From positions 1-7,424 of the forward strand of contig CAIOHW010000164.1 in the NCBI GenBank assembly GCA_903858195.1: a stretch of 7,424 bases of DNA. Reading direction: 5' to 3'. Below the pieces are notes generated by a model. The model was not told where the DNA came from and ran no database searches. It saw nothing but the letters and a program-made list of their open reading frames with translations. The translations under genes were made by a program, and so were the position numbers. The number at the start of each line of letters is the position of its first letter. Position 1 is the stretch's first letter. This DNA comes from Oligoflexia bacterium (lineage in GTDB: Bacteria; Bdellovibrionota; UBA1018). Below are positions 6,645 to 7,424 of the stretch, in pieces.

Positions 6645-7271
6645 CTAATTTACGAATCGATAAACAAAACCGCCCGAAAGGTAGCTTTCGGCGTTGTTCA
6701 CACCGACCCCGAGCTCAAGCGAGTACCTCACCCGCTCATTGGCCTTGAAGAAGGTTCCCACCGCCACGGTGGACACCGACTCATAGCGGCCTGAACGAAA
6801 GCCTGCACCAAACGGGAAGGCAAAATAAGGCTCGACCTCACCACTGGGCGTGTCGAACTGCTCATGGATGTAGGGAATCGCGGTCACCTCGATCAGGCCG
6901 TCAGTCGCCGTGCTCGCAGCGTTGTCAGGATTGCGGAGCACACGGTAGTACATGGCCTGCGCTCCGATGCCGATGCCCGGCTGTCCGTCGATGTCAGGAA
7001 AGATGTCGAGCGTCACGTTGCCGCCCACCCGAAACTTCCGAGGGCCGGCGCCCGTGCCGAGGATGATGCTGGCGTTGTTGAGCTCGGTCAGGCCGCGGGT
7101 GAACCGGAGATTCCCGGCAAGCCCGGTCCCGTTGGTGAGAACGAACTCGGGCTCGAAGCCCACCATATGATCTCCCGGTTCGACGAAGTGAATCGTCGTG
7201 AATACACCGGCCTGGGTGCGGCTCGGCGCCAGGGCGAGCAGGAAAGCAGAAAGGGCAAGAATCTTACGCAT
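6645..7271 (-). CDS. Probable outer-membrane beta-barrel protein of unknown function
   Basis: This 208-residue protein starts with a standard signal peptide: MRKI, a hydrophobic core, and a likely cleavage after TQA at residue 21. The mature part is rich in Gly, aromatic and alternating polar/nonpolar stretches that look like beta strands, for example the segments near residues 36-60, 67-90, 99-112 and 150-207. It ends GGFVYRFVN, close to the aromatic C-terminal signal of barrel proteins but with two residues after the last Phe. The size would suit an 8- to 10-stranded barrel. I do not recognise a specific family. It is the first gene of a two-gene unit with the HAD phosphatase, separated by one base. 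A GGGG (7276-7273) two bases before the ATG is the only ribosome-site-like element. The tRNA-His gene lies divergently upstream. Confidence 0.7.
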   Translation of the reverse strand: MRKILALSAFLLALAPSRTQAGVFTTIHFVEPGDHMVGFEPEFVLTNGTGLAGNLRFTRGLTELNNASIILGTGAGPRKFRVGGNVTLDIFPDIDGQPGIGIGAQAMYYRVLRNPDNAASTATDGLIEVTAIPYIHEQFDTPSGEVEPYFAFPFGAGFRSGRYESVSTVAVGTFFKANERVRYSLELGVGVNNAESYLSGGFVYRFVN

Positions 7272-7277
7272 GCCCCA

Positions 7278-7305
7278 AATCTAGCCGTCACCCCGGGCAA
7301 AGCAA
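7278..7305 (-). promoter_or_regulatory. Possible promoter of the outer-membrane protein/HAD pair
   Basis: On the - strand, TTGCTT (7305-7300), a 16-base spacer and TAGATT (7283-7278) resemble a sigma70 promoter; the -10 box matches 4 of 6 bases. The -10 box is only 6 bases from the ATG, so the transcript would be leaderless or nearly so. That makes the call uncertain, and a promoter further upstream is equally possible. Confidence 0.25.
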
Positions 7306-7324
7306 CCCATTTGACACGGGGGTG
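7289..7324. repeat. Inverted repeat between the divergent outer-membrane and tRNA-His genes
   Basis: CACCCC (7289-7294) and GGGGTG (7319-7324) are perfect 6-base inverted arms 24 bases apart, with centres about 30 bases apart. The interval covers the candidate -35 boxes of both divergent genes, so it could be an operator. The GC-rich composition makes a chance occurrence quite possible. Confidence 0.2.
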
Positions 7325-7339
7325 CCCATGAATTACACC
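7311..7339 (+). promoter_or_regulatory. Probable promoter of the tRNA-His gene
   Basis: A perfect TTGACA -35 box (7311-7316) is followed after 17 bases by TACACC (7334-7339), a weak -10 box. Transcription would begin about 16 bases before the tRNA. The perfect -35 box, the spacing and the position directly ahead of a tRNA support the call; the poor -10 box weakens it. Confidence 0.5.
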
Positions 7340-7361
7340 GTGGCAGACCCTTTGGTAGGAT

Positions 7362-7424
7362 GGTGGCCGTAGCTCAGTTGGTTAGAGCATCGGATTGTGA
7401 TTCCGAGGGTCGGGGGTTCAAGTC
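7362..7424 (+). tRNA. tRNA-His (anticodon GTG), 3' end beyond the window
   Basis: The sequence folds as a tRNA. The acceptor 5' strand is 7363-7369, preceded by the extra G at -1 (7362) that is typical of bacterial tRNA-His. T8 and A9 are at 7370-7371. The D arm pairs GCTC (7372-7375) with GAGC (7385-7388). The anticodon stem pairs TCGGA (7390-7394) with TCCGA (7402-7406), and the loop holds anticodon GTG at 7397-7399, which reads His codons. The T arm begins GGGGG at 7412-7416 and TTCAAGT follows. The window ends after the first base of the T-stem 3' strand, so the 3' acceptor strand and any encoded CCA are missing. Confidence 0.95.

Noticed and set aside
5936..6748. Long open frame on the + strand opposite the HAD gene (270 codons)
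   Set aside because: It runs across the junction of two well-supported - strand genes and has no domain or start context of its own.
7356..7361. TAGGAT as a -10 box for the tRNA
   Set aside because: It touches the first base of the tRNA, so transcription would begin inside the tRNA.
1..7424. CRISPR array, insertion sequence, prophage, toxin-antitoxin or defence island
   Set aside because: No regularly spaced repeats, transposase or integrase motifs, terminal inverted repeats or small paired genes were seen, and coding is fully accounted for by ordinary genes.

Overview
This is a GC-rich chromosomal window (about 60% G+C by eye) with dense, mostly ordinary gene content. There are six protein genes and one tRNA gene, and the first gene and the tRNA run off the window edges. 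The organism looks Gram-negative: there is a signal-peptide lipoprotein, a probable outer-membrane beta-barrel protein and two UshA/5'-nucleotidase-family proteins. The style of the PrkA kinase and of the HAD phosphatase reminds me of the former Deltaproteobacteria (Bdellovibrionota or Myxococcota). That placement is from memory of family resemblance and is only a guess.

Layout. On the + strand, positions 1-3788 hold three closely packed genes: the C-terminal end of a 5'-nucleotidase, a PrkA/YeaG-type AAA+ serine kinase (753 aa), and an RluA-family pseudouridine synthase. The last two are 4 bases apart and are probably co-transcribed. The - strand then takes over. A second 5'-nucleotidase, a lipoprotein, meets the pseudouridine synthase tail to tail, and their stop codons share a CTAG. 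Upstream of it on the same strand, after a 147-base gap with a possible promoter, lie a HAD phosphatase and a probable outer-membrane protein. These two are one base apart and are read as a pair from the outer-membrane gene. A tRNA-His gene starts at the right edge, divergent from this pair, and has a perfect TTGACA -35 box.

Functional picture. The two nucleotidases probably salvage nucleotides or phosphate outside the cytoplasm. The HAD enzyme is a cytoplasmic phosphatase of unknown substrate. PrkA belongs to stress and starvation signalling in other bacteria, and the RluA-family enzyme modifies rRNA or tRNA. Nothing in the sequence ties these into one pathway. I find no mobile element, CRISPR array, phage gene or defence system. 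The more unusual points are small: PrkA away from its usual YhbH/SpoVR partners, an EF-hand-like loop in the first nucleotidase, the shared CTAG stop, the frequent use of TAG stops, and the very weak ribosome binding sites.
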